Origin: Rhynchopus euleeides
Lineage: Eukaryota; Euglenozoa; Diplonemea; Diplonemida; Diplonemidae
Reading direction: 5' to 3'
Length of the DNA stretch: 64,000 bases
Assembly (NCBI GenBank): GCA_963210315.1
Contig: OY723278.1
Coordinates: 372,001-436,000, forward strand
The notes beneath the pieces are model-generated. The model searched no databases. It was not told the origin of the DNA and was given only the letters and a program-made list of their open reading frames with translations. The translations under genes were made by a program, and so were the position numbers. This document shows positions 1 through 10,791 of the stretch, in pieces (within the stretch, counting starts at the first letter, position 1; each line of letters begins with the position of its first letter).

Positions 1-2669
1 TTCCCCTTGTTGTACAGCGTGAAGGACTTCTTCACGGGGGCTGTGGTGAAGACATTTCCAAAGTCGACGTCATGCTCCAAAGAGATGGACGGCACCAGGG
101 TGGTGCCTGTGCCGATCGCCACCAGCGTCACGTTGATATCCTTCGAGTTGGCGATGGTGATCACAAGCTCCTCCAAAAACTTCGTCGTGTCATCGAGGAA
201 GCAGTACACAGGCAGGGAATACGTCGTCTTCGGCGGAATCACAGTCTCATTGTTCTTCAGGGAGAATGCCATGGGGCACTTGTTCAGCAGCCTGCAGGTG
301 AACACCGCAGGGATGGGGCTCTCGTTGACCAGCTCGATGTTCTTACAGTGCTCCGTCAGCACATTCGCCTTCCCGAAATCGAGCGTCGTATGGTCGATCG
401 ACACCACAGGCCCTGTCACCTTCGCGGAGACAGACACGGGAATGCGCTTCTCACTCCCCAGCACACGGATGTAGATCGGCAGATGCACGCCTCCCACCAG
501 CTTTGCCACAAGGCGCAGCTTCACGCCATAGATCGACCCTGCAGGTACGATGCCCTTCTTGTTGACCACATCGATGTCAAGCTTGCGCCGGATGGGGTCA
601 TCCTGCGGGGGCAGCCCCACTTCATACTTCGACGATAACGCAGAATCGTTGCGGATCTCGATGGTCACCTCATAGGGGTGGCCCACGAAGCAGACCCCGC
701 CCTTGCCGAAGTCGAGCGCCTCCTGCAGCACGGTGAGCTGCGGCACGATGCACGACGCCTTCAGCGGAAGCGAGTGCAGGTTCTCACCCACCTCGTCAAC
801 GTCCACCACAAGATGTGCGTTGTACTCCTGCACAGTGTTCGACAGGAAGTCCAGCGTGATCTTCTGCCTCCCGTGCGGCAGGATCAGCCCTGAGGAAGGA
901 AGCATCTCAAACTCCTTGTCGATGCCGTTGTCCTCCGGCACCCTCAGGCGGTAGCGCATGGGGATCTCCGACGTGTTGATCAGCGTGAAGGTCCTCCTGT
1001 GCATGAAGTTGAACGACACACTCCCAAAATCAATCTCATCCGTGTCGAAGTGAAACGTCGGCCCGATCACCCTCCCCTTGAAGTGAATGCCCAGATCGCT
1101 CCGGCTCCCCTGGATGTGGAAGAAGAATGACTCGTTCAGGATGCCTATCATGTCGGAGCAGAACTCGATGGCGATCACCAGGCTCCCTCCGGGAGGCACA
1201 GTCCCATGCGACGGCTTGAATTTGAAGTTCTTCGAGAAGAGACTCGCCGTCTGGTTCAGGGAAAACCTCGCCTCGATGGAGCCCCGGTTCTGCAGCATCA
1301 GCTCATACCGGTGGATGGAGCTGATAAACACATCCCCCAGATCAAGCGCATCATAGGAGAAGTGACACTTGGGTCCAATGCCCTGCCCCTTCAGCTGCAG
1401 GGGCAGGCGCTCGGCCCTCCCGACAACATCGAGGTACGCCCCCACCTCACAGGAGGTGGCGAGCTGCGGGTTGAACGTCACGACGATGTCCCGCTGGGAT
1501 CTGGCGGGAACCTCGCCGCACAGAGGCTCGATGGTGAAGTACTCGTGCTCGAAGAGGAGAGAGCCCTCCTCGAGGGACTGCATCTTGCTGCGGCCCTTCC
1601 TGTCTAGCCCACGGAGTGTCCTCTTGCTGCCGCTGAGGGACTCCGTTGAGGTGGTTGTCTTCAGGCTGCTGACGATGATGTCCCTCTCGGTGTCGACGCG
1701 CTGCTGCAGCCGGGCTGCGAGGCGGTGCTTCTCAGCAGTCTCCTCATCGAGGGCAGCGTGCGCCTTCCACTGGAACCTCACCGTGACATCGCTGTTGTTG
1801 ATCAGCGTGACAGCCCCCTGCCTCTCCAGCGAGATAAACGTCGCCTCCAGCTGCAGCACGCTCTGCGACAGCGACACCGCAACATCCCGCGCCTCCCCCG
1901 CAAGGGGCACCACCGTCATATCCCCGTTGGAATACGTCACCCTCATGTCCCCCGCATATTTGATGCACTTCGGAGGCTCGAAGCAGAGGCACATCTGCAG
2001 GTTGTCCCCCGGAGCCAGCTGCCCCTGGGAGGGGGTCACGCTCCAAGGGTGTGGGACGTCCATCGCCCAGGCGGTGGGTTTGATGCCGACGTTGCGGAGG
2101 AGGACGACCTTCTCTGTTTTATACTTCACGACAGGGCTGGCGAAGGTGAAGGAGGTCGGGAGGTCGAGACGCCCCCTAGAGGCGTAGGCCCTGACCTGCA
2201 CGATGAATCGCTCCGTCTCTGTCACGGCGACCAGGTCGCATTCATAGTCGGAATCCTCCTCAGGGCGGAAGCTGACAGTGTAGGCCACAGAGAGCCCAGC
2301 TGCGACCTTCAGAGTGGATCCTGAGGTGCGGGGTTCACTGATGCTGAAGTATCTGCTGTGTGGGGCAAGGAGTTTCACGCTCCGGACAGTTTTCGTCTGA
2401 TTTTTAAACACGAGGGGACACTCATATGTCTGAAACGGCTCGTATTTATTGAATGTGATCTCCGGAGGCGACACGACAAACGTCAGCTCCTTCTGGCTCA
2501 GCAGCGTCGGAAACCCGTCATACCCCCCCGTCACAGCGCTGGGGGTCGCAGCCGCCGCCACCTGCCCCCCTCCAGCCGACGACGCATCCTGCGCCTTCCT
2601 GAGGATCTTGTTGCTCCCGCCCTTCTTCGTCCTCTGCTGGTCCGCCGACGCAGGCGTGCCGCTCAGCAT
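1..2669 (-). CDS. HYDIN: HYDIN, N-terminal part (central-pair apparatus protein), truncated by window edge
   Basis: An uninterrupted reading frame starts at the ATG at 2669-2667 and runs about 889 codons to the left edge without a stop or visible intron. The N terminus (MLSGTPASADQQ) is a short basic, disordered lead. It is followed by successive beta-sandwich ASH/MSP-like repeats with the motifs typical of the family: SPPEITFNKYEPF near residue 80, HFSYDALDLGDVF, and GPTFHFDTDEIDFGSVSF. Their order matches what I know of the N-terminal third of HYDIN. HYDIN is a very large protein (about 5000 residues in animals) of the C2 side of the axonemal central pair, needed for ciliary bending. The rest of the gene must lie to the left. 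Antisense frames are open for hundreds of codons but show none of these motifs. About 75 bp upstream is a pyrimidine-rich tract followed by AG on the coding strand. Confidence 0.93.
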   Translation of the reverse strand, partial: MLSGTPASADQQRTKKGGSNKILRKAQDASSAGGGQVAAAATPSAVTGGYDGFPTLLSQKELTFVVSPPEITFNKYEPFQTYECPLVFKNQTKTVRSVKLLAPHSRYFSISEPRTSGSTLKVAAGLSVAYTVSFRPEEDSDYECDLVAVTETERFIVQVRAYASRGRLDLPTSFTFASPVVKYKTEKVVLLRNVGIKPTAWAMDVPHPWSVTPSQGQLAPGDNLQMCLCFEPPKCIKYAGDMRVTYSNGDMTVVPLAGEARDVAVSLSQSVLQLEATFISLERQGAVTLINNSDVTVRFQWKAHAALDEETAEKHRLAARLQQRVDTERDIIVSSLKTTTSTESLSGSKRTLRGLDRKGRSKMQSLEEGSLLFEHEYFTIEPLCGEVPARSQRDIVVTFNPQLATSCEVGAYLDVVGRAERLPLQLKGQGIGPKCHFSYDALDLGDVFISSIHRYELMLQNRGSIEARFSLNQTASLFSKNFKFKPSHGTVPPGGSLVIAIEFCSDMIGILNESFFFHIQGSRSDLGIHFKGRVIGPTFHFDTDEIDFGSVSFNFMHRRTFTLINTSEIPMRYRLRVPEDNGIDKEFEMLPSSGLILPHGRQKITLDFLSNTVQEYNAHLVVDVDEVGENLHSLPLKASCIVPQLTVLQEALDFGKGGVCFVGHPYEVTIEIRNDSALSSKYEVGLPPQDDPIRRKLDIDVVNKKGIVPAGSIYGVKLRLVAKLVGGVHLPIYIRVLGSEKRIPVSVSAKVTGPVVSIDHTTLDFGKANVLTEHCKNIELVNESPIPAVFTCRLLNKCPMAFSLKNNETVIPPKTTYSLPVYCFLDDTTKFLEELVITIANSKDINVTLVAIGTGTTLVPSISLEHDVDFGNVFTTAPVKKSFTLYNKG

Positions 2670-5600
2670 TTCCCCCCCTCCTTTGGGTGGGGCAGAATGG
2701 CCCACCAACACACACACACCCACACAGAACGGGTGCGGTCCTACGGGGTCTGGGGGAGGGGGAGGGGGAGGGGGTGCAGGGTGGGGGACGTCCCCCCGTT
2801 CCTCCTTGGTGTGGCCTCCCTTGTGTATGGGGCCTGTGTGTGGGGTGGGGTGTGGGAGGTTGTGTTTGTAGTTCGGCGTGATGTTGAGAGAGGTTCAAAA
2901 AGATGAGGCGCTGTTTGAGCGCCAAACCCGGGTGAACAAACCTCGCGTGTTTTGCATGATGAAGGCTGGTGTGACATTCACACACAGCACCAGGGCAAGG
3001 CAGGTTGTGTTTGTGTCACCCAAAGCGCTGACAACTATATTTTTCCACTGTGAAACGTGAAACACAGCAGTCTTGACGGAGTCAAGGGTGGAGGGGGGGG
3101 GGGGGGGGGGATCGGGCGGGGTGTGAAGGGGGTGTGCGGGTCGGCCTCTTTCCATCCCAGGCACTCAACCTTTAGGCATCACTGAGATATGCGGTACTGC
3201 CCCCAGGGCAACAAGCGCGTATGGAAACAGAAAGAGGGAGGCAAACAAAATATGCAATGAAAGCAAACATGGTGAAGTGTGGGGTTCAGATATTCGGATA
3301 TATATACCCAAACCCAGCCCGGGACATTCCCCTCCCCTTCCCCCCCCCCCCCCGACGGCAGAAGTCCCAGTCCCGTTCGGGCCCCCGATTTGCCAGGTTG
3401 TGATTCCCGCGATTCTGTGAAACTATGAAGAGAGAGAGGGAGAGAGAGAGAGAGAACGGAGGACACTGCTTTCCACCGACAAACTGGCAAAGCGAAGGCC
3501 GGTCGAACGGTGGCGGGGCACCGTGTGCTCCTCTGCGGCTATTCAAGGGTGGTGGTGGCAGTGGCGGTGGTGGGGAAACAGCGAGGATGAGGAAGCGGGG
3601 GTGCCACCCCCTCCTCCCTCAAATTGAACGAAGCGATAACCCACCCCCACCCCACCCCCACCTCCCGTGTCAGCACAAACCCAGTACAAGACAACCTGGG
3701 GATTTCCCTCTCAACAACACTGCAAGTCCTACTGAAACGTCTTCGGGGCTGTGTGGACAGCAGTGCTGATTAACGTTCCACGCTAAGATCTGCAAAAGAA
3801 ATCGCAGAGACGGTGAGTAGGCTACGGGGCTTGTTTCGCTCTGTGTGCGCTTTACAACCAGTTGCGTGATTTATGAGGGCACACACAATGTGTGCATAAT
3901 ACCCTTTATGTTTAGCGTTGGTTGCACCGAGCGAGCTCTGATGGCTACCTCCTACTGCCACACAGGCGAACCTTCTTGGAAAGCGTCGGGTGGCACCTGG
4001 CCACCTTGGCTGGGCAGGCCAGTAAACCTCAGCAACCTACCCATTCAAGCCCACAGGGCAAGCACGCTCTGCTTTGGGCAGACACAACCTCGCTACGTTT
4101 TTTTAATCGCCGTTCTTCATTTCTGAACGAAAGCCCCTCCGCATAGCATGGCATGGCAGCCAAAGCCGCCGCCCGTTCGGCGGTGAGTGTGGCGGGAGAT
4201 AGACAGGGGTCGTGTCTCGGATACGAGAGCGTCGATGGGTGGAGGGGTGGAGGGGTGGTGGGTGGTGTTCCTCTCACGCAGCCCGTCTCCACTGGGCACA
4301 CTGGACACACCACATCTCCACCGCCATAACCATCCCTCCCACCCCCCCAAACTGAATTCGTTGCCCCCCCAGTCACAGAATACGAAATTGGATACACCGC
4401 TACAACTGTCCCTGCCTCCATACCGTGCTCGAAGGTAGCAAGGTAATCACACAAGGCGCATTCAACCACAAAGGGGCTCAGGCGCGGGGAAAGCTCGGGG
4501 CAGGTGACAGAGTCGACGGCGGCCGATTCAAGGCAGGCGCATATGGGTATGCGAGAGAAAGACATCGGAGTGGTGATGGGCGGAGGGAAGGGGAGATGGG
4601 GAGGGAGGGGGGTTGGGGGGGGGGGGGGGGGCAACCGCGAGGGCGGAGGCTCGAACAATAAAAGGAAACAACAAGCAATGCACCGAGGGGAAAAAGGTGC
4701 AACAGGTGTTCAAGTTTCAGAAGTTCTGCGTGAAGTGCCGAGAGAGCGAGAGAGCGGGGAGGGGGCCTCAGCACAAGTTTTCTTGGTATTCCAAATATCG
4801 GATTAAACAGGTGGCGGAGTGGCGGGGTGGGGTTGTGGACACGAAGCCAAGAGGCGCCCTGTGGGGATCCGAATGATCACGAACGGCAATGCAAATAATT
4901 GTCATCAGCAGTTCAACAGATAATACGCAGTTAGAAATTGAGACACGTGATCATGGGTGACCAAAATAAACAACAGAAGTCAACAAACAACCGCCTGATT
5001 TTGTGACATCTTGCCCTGGAGTCGTTCCGGCAAAGAAGCAACGGGTTTGGTTGGACAGCATGTGGCATCGTGCCTTCACCCAACGGTGCGTTGTGCGGCC
5101 ATTCTCAACCGGGGAGTTGCGTTTGGGCAACAAAATAACAGGTGGAACAAACAAACAAACAAAACAACAACAAAAATCAACAACTCAGAAAATGTTTGAA
5201 ATAAAAGACAATCTGGAAGAAGAGTTCGCCCACCATCCGCGACGCGATGGGTTGCGAGCTCCAAACATTCGATGTATGCAATGTATACGAGGCGCCACCA
5301 ACTGCGGAGAACACCCAAGGGTGATTTGTGCAAAATTTTCGGGATGTCGGTGTGCAATTGTGCGGGGGGTCGGGGTGATTATGTCGAAAACCAAACGCGC
5401 AAATTATACCCCCCCTCACTTCACTCGATTGCGGGTAGGTGTCCGAGACCTGGTGAGGGGTGGCTTGTGCGGTGCAGGGGAGGCAACATTACAGGCACAC
5501 ATAAATATGACCAAGTTCAAATCTTAGCGAATCCTTAGGGCAATGTCAACAAGACCCATCCGCCCCGATTCTGCGATGGTATGCGTTGGAAGAGCGATAG

Positions 5601-6440
5601 AATCATGTTGGGGGCTTCTGCCCCCAAGAACAACACCAACTTCCATCCAACCACCATCTCTTGGATTTCCTCAGTTTCGTTGTTGCTTTGTGCACAGCAT
5701 ACGTGTGTGGACATACGTGCGCTCCCAACAAAACTATTTTACTTGACCTGGGACAGGTTCCGCAAAATAAATGATGGCTCAAGCGAGACGAGAAGAGAGA
5801 AGCCCAACGAGGACCAACTGCCCGAAACACCCCCATCCCACAGGGGTGTCCAATTAGGCCAAACAGGCCCATCACGAAATGAGCCCCACACAACGGCTGG
5901 TACACTTCTCCCTGCCCCAGCCACAAGGCAACGCAGGGCGGGAGAACTTGGCCTGGCAGCAAGGAGAGTGGGGCAGATAGTGAACAGCACCCACCCGGCA
6001 CGTCACACATCTGCAGGTAGGCACACTGCCAGGCACTGGGGGATGCAGCTGATGATGGTCGGAAACGGTTGCCGTATTCAACAGATTTGGGGGAAGCTGA
6101 GGCAAAGTGTCACTTCAACTCTGCCGCTCTTTCTCTACTGTTGATACTTCGTTTGATGCGTTGACGCTTCCACACACACTTACAAACCCACTTGCCTGAT
6201 GAAGGGGGTGGTGTGTAGAGCACGTTTGGCAGAGCTGAATGACACTTTCCGCGCGAAAGTCGTGTGCGTAACTCTCCCACAAACTCTGTGCCGCTGTGTG
6301 TCAAAGCTGCGGCACTTTACAACCTTAGTTCGACCTTTGGTTTGAGAGCTCAAAACTGGCTCAGCCTTGGGAACATATCCCTCATCTGCATTTCTTAGTG
6401 AGAACAGGCCCTATTCAGCAGCGCAAAAGCCCCCCCCCCC
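2670..6440. other. Intergenic low-complexity region
   Basis: No convincing gene. The stretch holds G/C homopolymer runs (around 3093-3110, 3342-3353, 4617-4631 and the C-run before 6441), an AG microsatellite at about 3428-3456, and fragments of dispersed repeats. One, near 6150-6290, resembles the fold-back element inside the 36.8-40.5 kb transposon. Another, near 4090-4135 with the motif TTCTGAACGAAAGCCCC, recurs in related form near 9520, 11370 and 42320. Long open frames here are proline/glycine-rich products of skewed composition. Confidence 0.7.
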
Positions 6441-6454
6441 CCTAGGCATACAGT

Positions 6455-6716
6455 GCAAACGATAATTATTATCGCACATATACCAGATACGATAATTTTC
6501 GGAAAATTATCGCATACGATAATTTATTATCGCATACGATAATCCATTATCGTATGATGCGATAATCCCATTATCGTATACGAACGGATACGATAATTAT
6601 TATCGTATATTATCGCATACGATAATCCCATTATCGTATGTTATCGCATACGATAATAATTATCGTATCCGGTCGTATACGATAATGGGATTATCGTATG
6701 CGATACTTACTGGGTT
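6455..6716. repeat. Subterminal palindromic array of hAT-1 (left end)
   Basis: About fifteen copies of CGATAAT or ATTATCG, mostly as head-to-head palindromes such as CGATAATTATTATCG and ATACGATAAT/ATTATCGTAT. The matching right-end array lies at about 9652-9748. Subterminal repeats of this kind are transposase binding sites in hAT elements; binding here is inferred. Confidence 0.8.
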
Positions 6717-6938
6717 GCACTATTCTTGAACACCACTGCCCTCGTCAGATTCCTTCACATACTCGTCCGTCATCAGGATTCATCGCCCCCCCCCCCCCAG
6801 TCCCTTCAACACCCTCGATGTCATCAGACATCGAGACAGAATTCGTCATCCCCCCCCCCCCACCCGCCCACCGAACAGCACAGGAACCACATCACGGACA
6901 GACGACCTGGCACGCCGCCCCCCCCCCCATCCCCCCTT

Positions 6939-9266
6939 CTAAATGATATCCATCTCAGTCTCGGATTCGTCCTCCTCAGAGGAATCATCAGAGACATAGT
7001 CCCTTTCGAGGGCTTCTGCGAACCGGTTGCTCTTGTCGAAGTAGCCGAGGAGGTCGCCGTTCCGCTGCAAGAACAGACGATCCGCGTAGGTCTTCGTCGA
7101 GATGTTCGACCCCCGCTTGGACTTGCGGGACTCTGCCGTCGAAAACACACTGTCGACCTGTGTGACCGACACAGGCGTGCGGAGCCAAGCCACCACATGT
7201 GGCGCCAGGATGGGGAACAGCTTCCTCCCCTTCTCCAGCCAGAACGCAATCGGGGTGTCGGTCTGCAGGGATTCGGCAGGGGCATTGAGGTACTGTGTGA
7301 ACTCCGCCCAGCACTCGTCGTCAGCAAGGGCATGGAAATCCACGGCCCACACCAGCTGGTTTGTGATGTCGGGGAAGTCGTCGAAGTCAGCCATCAGCAC
7401 GGTTTCCGGGTCGAAGATGAGCGCCATCTCGAACCTCGCCTTCGACGGCCAAGACTCCCAGGCATCCTTCAGCAAGGTGCGGATAGGAGCAGGATAACTG
7501 GTGTTCGTCACCACCTTCTGGTACTCCTCCGTGATAGTCCGCACTTTGATGTGCCCCAGACGGGCTTCCGGGTTCTGCACCCATCGCACGAGCCACAGCA
7601 CCGGCTCCACCATCTCAGCCACAGCCACCGTCTCGCTGACGTGCTCTTCCCATGTTCCCTTCTGGATGTGCTCAGAGAGCTGCCTGAGAGTGAGTGGCTT
7701 CTTCTTCCTCGCCATCTCCACGCTGACGAACTGCAGCAGCATCGCACACCGGGTCTGCAGGTGGACTGTCAGGTCGAACATCGCTGCCCATCGAGTGTCC
7801 GAAGTAGAGGCGGGTTGCTGAGGGCTGGACACCTCCACATTGGCGGCGTGGGTGTCGTCTGTTTCCGCCACAAAGGCGGCAGCCCGCTCCAGCACCACCG
7901 CATCGGTATCTGTGACGTTCACGGATGGGAGAAGCTTGCGGAGCGCACGCACCGCTCCGCGGTCGAGAGCGGTGCGCACACGCAAATGAGTGTCACGGAT
8001 GTTCGTTGCAGCATCATGCATCCTCTCCGCCCCCTGTGCCTGAAACTTCTTCCAACGGTGCCGGCGCGACTTGCACCCGAAGAACTGCGACACCAGCGTG
8101 CAGAAGGCATACGCCCGGGGGTATGACTGGCGCACTGCTCGCTTCAACGCTGCGTTGAGGTGGTGGCCCAGGCAGTAGATGCCCTCCTCCTTCTTGTCGC
8201 CAAACGCCTTGACGTTCACCGACCCGAAGTCAGCGACAACTGTACTGCGGGTAATGCCGTACAGTTCCCGCACCTCGTCAAGCACATCCCCGACGTCCTC
8301 TGCGTTGTGCACCTCGCCGTCACCACGCACTTTCGACAGGAGGAGCACTCCCCTGCCTCCCACGTAGGCGACGACCGACATGATGGCAAAGCCAAGATGC
8401 CGCAGGCCTGTTCCATCAACGCCCAACGCCACCGGCCGGCCGGTGATGCAGTCGCGGATCTTCTTCTGGATCTCCGCGACGAACAGCGGGGCCTTGCCCA
8501 GCAGCGTCCGGGGCTTCGGCAGAGGGGTGGTCATCGGCAGCGCAAGGATAGACGCCTGGTGAGGCGTGATCCCCGCAATCACAAGGGCAAGTGCCCATGC
8601 CTTTTGAAATGATGCGGTGGTCGTGGGATCGCTCTTCGTGGTTGAAACACAGGGGGCCGCCTGCACCGGCGCTTCCTTCGATGTGGTCTGGTGCGCCTTC
8701 GTGTCGGTCACGTGTTTCTTTGCCACTGTCGATTCAGCATGCTTTACGACGATGCTACAGAGGTTGCACCACAGGACTTCGTCCGATAATGTCCGGGGGG
8801 GGTTTGCATCAAGCAGCATGGTGCGAGTTTCGAACGGGAGGTCCTCCACCGACTTGATCGTGTAGGCCGCAGCAACTGTGGCGTCGTACCTCGCCAGTTG
8901 CTGCAGCCGCTGCCTGGCTGTTACCAAGGAGATCCTCTTCTTGGCAGCAGCCTCGTCTGCGGTTTCCTCCACCGTTTTTCTGAGTTTTATCGTGTCCAGG
9001 CGTTTCTGCGCGCTCTCCGATTTTCCCGCGGGCTTTGGTGCTGTCTTCTTGGGGGCTGGCTTCTTCGCTGCTGGCTTCTTTGGGGGTGGCTTTTTCACGG
9101 CCGCCTTTTTCGCTGAGGGCTTCTTGTCCTTCCCCCCCGTGACGCGACGGCGTTTCTGGTCCGGCTCGTCCTCATCACTGCCCTCTTCCTCGTCATCGCC
9201 GTCATCATCTTCCTCTGCGTCATCCTCCGTTGTTGTGTCGTCTTTTATCCTACGACGACGAGACAT
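6939..9266 (-). CDS. hAT transposase (775 aa)
   Basis: I take the ATG at 9266 (MSRRRRIKDD) as the start. The frame stays open to an ATG at 9476, but that extra segment contains an out-of-frame duplicate of internal coding sequence. Residues 14-37 are acidic. Residues 47-80 are a lysine/proline/alanine-rich histone-H1-like tail. A BED-like zinc finger has C167, C170, H185 and H192. The RNase-H-like core shows D284 (GVDGT), D346 (VVADF) and the CxxH pair C365/H368 (YCLGHHLN), all typical of hAT enzymes. The C terminus carries the dimerisation signature VTQVDSVFST and a basic KSKRGSN segment. The enzyme would bind the subterminal palindromes and cut and paste the element. The ORF is intact. Confidence 0.88.
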   Translation of the reverse strand: MSRRRRIKDDTTTEDDAEEDDDGDDEEEGSDEDEPDQKRRRVTGGKDKKPSAKKAAVKKPPPKKPAAKKPAPKKTAPKPAGKSESAQKRLDTIKLRKTVEETADEAAAKKRISLVTARQRLQQLARYDATVAAAYTIKSVEDLPFETRTMLLDANPPRTLSDEVLWCNLCSIVVKHAESTVAKKHVTDTKAHQTTSKEAPVQAAPCVSTTKSDPTTTASFQKAWALALVIAGITPHQASILALPMTTPLPKPRTLLGKAPLFVAEIQKKIRDCITGRPVALGVDGTGLRHLGFAIMSVVAYVGGRGVLLLSKVRGDGEVHNAEDVGDVLDEVRELYGITRSTVVADFGSVNVKAFGDKKEEGIYCLGHHLNAALKRAVRQSYPRAYAFCTLVSQFFGCKSRRHRWKKFQAQGAERMHDAATNIRDTHLRVRTALDRGAVRALRKLLPSVNVTDTDAVVLERAAAFVAETDDTHAANVEVSSPQQPASTSDTRWAAMFDLTVHLQTRCAMLLQFVSVEMARKKKPLTLRQLSEHIQKGTWEEHVSETVAVAEMVEPVLWLVRWVQNPEARLGHIKVRTITEEYQKVVTNTSYPAPIRTLLKDAWESWPSKARFEMALIFDPETVLMADFDDFPDITNQLVWAVDFHALADDECWAEFTQYLNAPAESLQTDTPIAFWLEKGRKLFPILAPHVVAWLRTPVSVTQVDSVFSTAESRKSKRGSNISTKTYADRLFLQRNGDLLGYFDKSNRFAEALERDYVSDDSSEEDESETEMDII

Positions 9267-9344
9267 TTTTTGATCCCTGGTGTTTCCTGTGGAGGGTGAT
9301 GGCGATGCAGTCACAACATAGCGATAGACACACGGGTCGAGAGC

Positions 9345-9437
9345 GCACACGCAAATGAGTGTCACGGATGTGCGTGGCAGTATCCTGTAACCTCTCCGCC
9401 CCCCTGTGCCTGAAACTTCTTCCAACGGTGCCAGCTT
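9345..9437. repeat. About 93-bp duplicate of internal transposase coding sequence
   Basis: This stretch upstream of the transposase repeats about 7970-8060 of the same gene in the same orientation, with a few substitutions and small indels. It is out of the transposase frame and makes the longer N-terminal extension look coding, so I start the gene at 9266. Confidence 0.75.
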
Positions 9438-10042
9438 CATTGACAGGATGCCCCAGACAGACATAGTGCTGCGCATGTCATGGCACTATGTGTGTTGTGT
9501 CTGCCACCCATTTGTGAGGGACATTCTACACTTCTGAGTGAAGCCCCCCGTCACCAATAATTCAAAGAAGCAAAAATGGCAGCTTCCGGCTCCACTTTTA
9601 CCACTTTTTCAATGTGTTCTGGGCTGATTTCTGGTTTTCCGAAAATCTCAAAAAAATTATCGCACCATTATCGTATATTATCGTATACGATAATATACGA
9701 TAATGGGAGTACGATAATAATTATCGTATGCGATAATAATTATCGTTTGCACTGTATGCCTAGGGGGGGTCATAAGCCCGTACAAAACCAAAATTTTCGA
9801 CATACCATCAGAGCCGCCCTAATACCTGATCTGACCTGAAAATCCGACCCATACCCCCCCGGAAACTGTCTGGGGCCCACTTGTGACACCTGATACGCAC
9901 TTTTGTGATGATTTTTTGGGGTCCTAAAAAATGTACCTCAGTTTCGTACCTTGCCTTTGTACCTGAACCACTCCCGACCGCATTATTTCGTTCTTTGCAA
10001 GGGAAGGGTGTCACTACGCTCACTCAGCACGCCGAGCAACAC

Positions 10043-10756
10043 ATGCCGCGTGCCCAGGGCCTCGCAGAGGTGTCAGATGCTGCTGCAGAGGAGTACCTTG
10101 CTCGAAAGACGCTCGCCAAACGGGAGATGTGCGGGGTCTCGGCAGAGAGCGTTGTGGCAGACCTGCGTAAAAAGAAAACGGCACACGACATCGGTGAGGC
10201 GACATTATTTCGGGCGCTCCGTCGGGCTGGGTACATAGGAGAGCGAGTGGGACGTGGTGACGACAGATATATGCAGTGGTGCATCAACTGCACGCACGTG
10301 CGGGAAAAGCGGCGTTCCTTGCTAGCCAAGAAAGATGTCACCTGCACTCCTACTCCTCCCACTCCTCCTGCTCCTACCCCCACACCAACTGATGTGGGCA
10401 GTGAGAGTGATGGCAGCTCCAGAGCAGCAGATGATCTAGGAAGCAATGAGCGGGTCAGCCGGGCAGACTACCTCAGTCTGTACCGGAAGTACGAAGCGTT
10501 GCGGGCCCGCCACCACCGCCTCCAGGAGAGGACCCGAGGGTTGAGAGTAGGGTTGTACAACGCCAGGGGAGGGTATTCCCCTGGCGTTGAGACATCCCTG
10601 GCGACCTTGCGGTCGCACTGTGTGGGGGCTGAGTCGGCAGGCAGATGCCGATCCAATGACCTTGTTGAGTCCCCACATGGTACACTCTCATACGTGTTGT
10701 CGAGACTGCGTGGTGTGCATATCCTGCGGGGCGCAAATTACACAGCACAATCATAA
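10043..10756 (+). CDS. Element-encoded protein with helix-turn-helix-like segment (237 aa)
   Basis: The frame extends upstream to 9905, but that part is terminal inverted repeat, so I choose the ATG at 10043 (MPRAQGLAEV). Residues about 28-60 (SAESVVADLRKK...ATLFRALRRAGY) look like a helix-turn-helix followed by a basic segment and a CxxC pair (WCINC). A P/T-rich linker and a charged, helical segment follow. I do not recognise the family. Its place between transposon arms suggests a DNA-binding accessory or truncated transposase. A perfect hairpin lies inside the frame at 10558-10589. Confidence 0.45.
   Translation: MPRAQGLAEVSDAAAEEYLARKTLAKREMCGVSAESVVADLRKKKTAHDIGEATLFRALRRAGYIGERVGRGDDRYMQWCINCTHVREKRRSLLAKKDVTCTPTPPTPPAPTPTPTDVGSESDGSSRAADDLGSNERVSRADYLSLYRKYEALRARHHRLQERTRGLRVGLYNARGGYSPGVETSLATLRSHCVGAESAGRCRSNDLVESPHGTLSYVLSRLRGVHILRGANYTAQS
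10558..10589. repeat. Perfect hairpin inside the element ORF
   Basis: Stem CAACGCCAGGGGA (10558-10570), a 6-nt loop GGGTAT, then the exact complement (10577-10589). A 13-bp perfect stem inside a coding frame is unusual and could act at DNA or RNA level. Confidence 0.7.
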
Positions 10757-10791
10757 CCACTTCGGCTCTCAGGGCGTACAATATCTCAATC

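Larger units (their letters stand above)
6447..9758 (-). mobile_element. Complete hAT-superfamily DNA transposon (hAT-1)
   Basis: The terminal inverted repeats begin CATACAGTGCAAACGATAAT at 6447 and are mirrored at 9758. Both ends are flanked by CCTAGG (6441-6446 and 9759-9764), which could be a 6-bp target duplication; because it is palindromic, TIR and target cannot be fully separated. Subterminal DNA at both ends is built from the palindromic unit ATACGATAAT/ATTATCGTAT. One long transposase gene fills the interior on the minus strand. The termini, subterminal repeats and intact ORF suggest a recently active autonomous copy. Confidence 0.85.

Noticed and set aside
72..2324. Several long plus-strand frames across the first 2.3 kb
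   Set aside because: They are antisense to HYDIN, whose repeat motifs are clear in the minus frame; GC-rich third positions keep antisense frames open.
4029..4658. 209-codon minus-strand frame
   Set aside because: Proline-rich product of a poly-G region, no domain, no homologous pattern.
6455..6716. Regular repeats as a CRISPR array
   Set aside because: Units are palindromic, spacer-free and lie at transposon ends in eukaryotic DNA.
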